In this document: positions 47,616 to 48,811 of the stretch, one piece after another | Layout: each line of letters starts with the position of its first letter | Numbering within the stretch: the first letter of the stretch is position 1 | Assembly: GCA_001642005.1 (NCBI GenBank) | Contig: LWCA01000135.1 | Location: 1 to 48,811, forward strand | Source of the DNA: Intoshia linei | Lineage: Eukaryota > Orthonectida > Rhopaluridae | DNA length: 48,811 nt | Reading direction: 5' to 3' | Translations under genes and position numbers: made by a program | Notes under the pieces: generated by a model | Told to the model about the DNA's origin: nothing | Databases searched by the model: none | Seen by the model: only the letters and a program-made list of their open reading frames with translations

Positions 47616-47706
47616 CTAAAAAAAATAAATTACATTTGTACTCTAATAATTATTAATTATAATTCATAATTTAATAGCGATACAGCATAAAAACTTGTAT
47701 ATCAAA

Positions 47707-48811
47707 CAGTGGCGACTCTCCAACTCGGGCTACTCGGGCAAAGCCCGAATTGATATTTTTATATTTTTTGCAAAATTAGAAAAATTTAAAAAAAAATAAA
47801 ATATTTACAGATATTAATATATAATATTAATTCTAGTGTTAAATTTCTTAATAATTGTTAAATTAATTTCTAATTTGTAAATATGAAATGCATATTATGA
47901 ACACAATTATATATGCACAGTCTGAAATTCAAAAAAGATTATTCACTTGACAATCACTTGTAACTTACACTTGTAAGCGAAATATTTGCATAAATGTTTT
48001 TAAATTAAATCAATTTAAATACACATAACTCGGTCACATTTTCATTTGACTAGTAATAAATCTATAGATTAAATTTATATAGCGGTTACATGATGTAATT
48101 TACATCTAAAATTTTATGAGAAATTATTTATATCTTTGTTATGTCAATTTTAAATATCGTTATAAAACATTTGAATCTTCATTTTCTATTTATTATTTTG
48201 ATTTAATTCTTTATATTATTAATTAACAACAATACCAAAAAATTTTAAAGGTTTCAAATTCATTATATTAAGTTAAATTATGTATAGGTTAATTACATGA
48301 ATAACGATATTATTCAAGATTTGAAAGCTAAATCATTCGGACAAAGAAATGTCGCTGTAAAGAAAGCTATTATTTAACGGGGACGACCTATTCCTGATTT
48401 GTTAATCTGTATTAATCGTCGTAAATTTAATATAAAATGGTATGAAAAAATTGACTGGTTGTGTGGAAGCATATCAATTGGTAAGTTATATTGTTGGCCT
48501 TGCTTACTATTTAATTCTAAAGATTGGGTAGATAAGGGTTGTTCAGTTTATAGAGTGAAATATCCACAAATATAAATGCCTCCAAAATTTGGTCAGTAAA
48601 AGTTAAAGTAAAGGTTAGTAATTTTGTTATGAGACATTTTTAAAAATTTAGGTAGAGGAGAAGTATCGTTTGACAATCTGTGTTTTTTTGTGTTTCTGTG
48701 AACTTTAATAAAGTGAATTTTTTTCATAGGAAACTGCAATTGCAATTTATACAACTGAGTGAATTATCAGTTCTCTTGAATTCATTAGGATACATTCATT
48801 ATGTTGTTCAT
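47707..48811 (+). mobile_element. hAT transposon of the TTF-finger type, cut by window end
   Basis: Left terminus CAGTGGCGACT at 47707, a usual start for hAT elements with a TTF-type zinc finger transposase, preceded by ATATCAAA (47699-47706), which should recur as target duplication at the right end outside the window. A transposase remnant begins at 48297. It lies in an intron of the BBS1-like gene. Confidence 0.6.
48297..48575 (+). pseudogene. TTF-type zinc-finger hAT transposase N-terminus (broken)
   Basis: Frame from ATG 48297, interrupted by TAA at 48375-48377 and ending at TAA 48573-48575. After the first stop it reads RGRPIPDLLI, then KWYEKIDWLCGS and LYCWPCLLFNSKDWVDKGC. The W-L-C...C-W-P-C-L-L-F pattern is the TTF finger of ZMYM1/DUF4371-type hAT transposases. 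The in-frame stop makes this copy non-functional. Confidence 0.8.

Noticed and set aside
1-48811. CRISPR array, prokaryotic operon, rRNA or tRNA genes, retroviral or LTR element
   Set aside because: No spaced identical repeats, cloverleaf with acceptor stem, rRNA core, reverse transcriptase, integrase or long terminal repeats were recognised.

Overview
The window is eukaryotic nuclear DNA from an animal. It is very AT-rich by eye (roughly three quarters A+T), has spliced genes with GT-AG introns, and carries four recognisable metazoan genes plus many decayed DNA transposons. An L1-type cell-adhesion gene and a ciliary dynein make it metazoan. Several introns are only 35-39 nt, beside introns of 1-3 kb filled with repeats. 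The lineage (flatworm, crustacean, hemipteran or other AT-rich invertebrate) cannot be fixed from this sequence.

Layout. Positions 1141-20845 (+) hold the last 34 coding exons of an axonemal inner-arm dynein heavy chain of the DNAH6 type, from AAA3 to the C-terminus (2,001 residues in a fully open reading frame). Tail to tail with it, 21359-30514 (-) is a complete 9-exon gene for the cohesin loader Nipped-B/SCC2/NIPBL, predicted at 1,523 residues and lacking the long N-terminal extension of insect and vertebrate proteins. Next, 30921-43064 (-) is a complete 11-exon L1CAM/Neuroglian gene (signal peptide, 6 Ig, 5 FN3, one membrane span, short tail with an ankyrin-type FIG-Y motif; 1,353 residues). 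Finally 44026-47615 (-) holds the last three exons of a gene whose product best resembles the C-terminus of the BBSome subunit BBS1. All exon junctions in these four models keep phase. No single pathway links the genes, although the two outer ones are both ciliary.

Mobile DNA sits in the introns and one intergenic gap. It includes a decayed hAT with transposase remnants and an 8-bp target duplication in the Neuroglian intron, two hAT MITEs with clear target duplications, a pogo/Tigger-like element nested inside another repeat, a TTF-finger hAT running off the right end, and a dispersed unclassified family (called Rpt-A here) with about eleven copies. There are also a 440-bp fold-back, an inverted minisatellite and two tandem arrays.

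No rRNA, tRNA, CRISPR array or bacterial-type operon was seen. Gene symbols come from protein patterns recognised by eye. All splice sites were inferred from GT/AG, reading phase and family alignment from memory, without transcripts.
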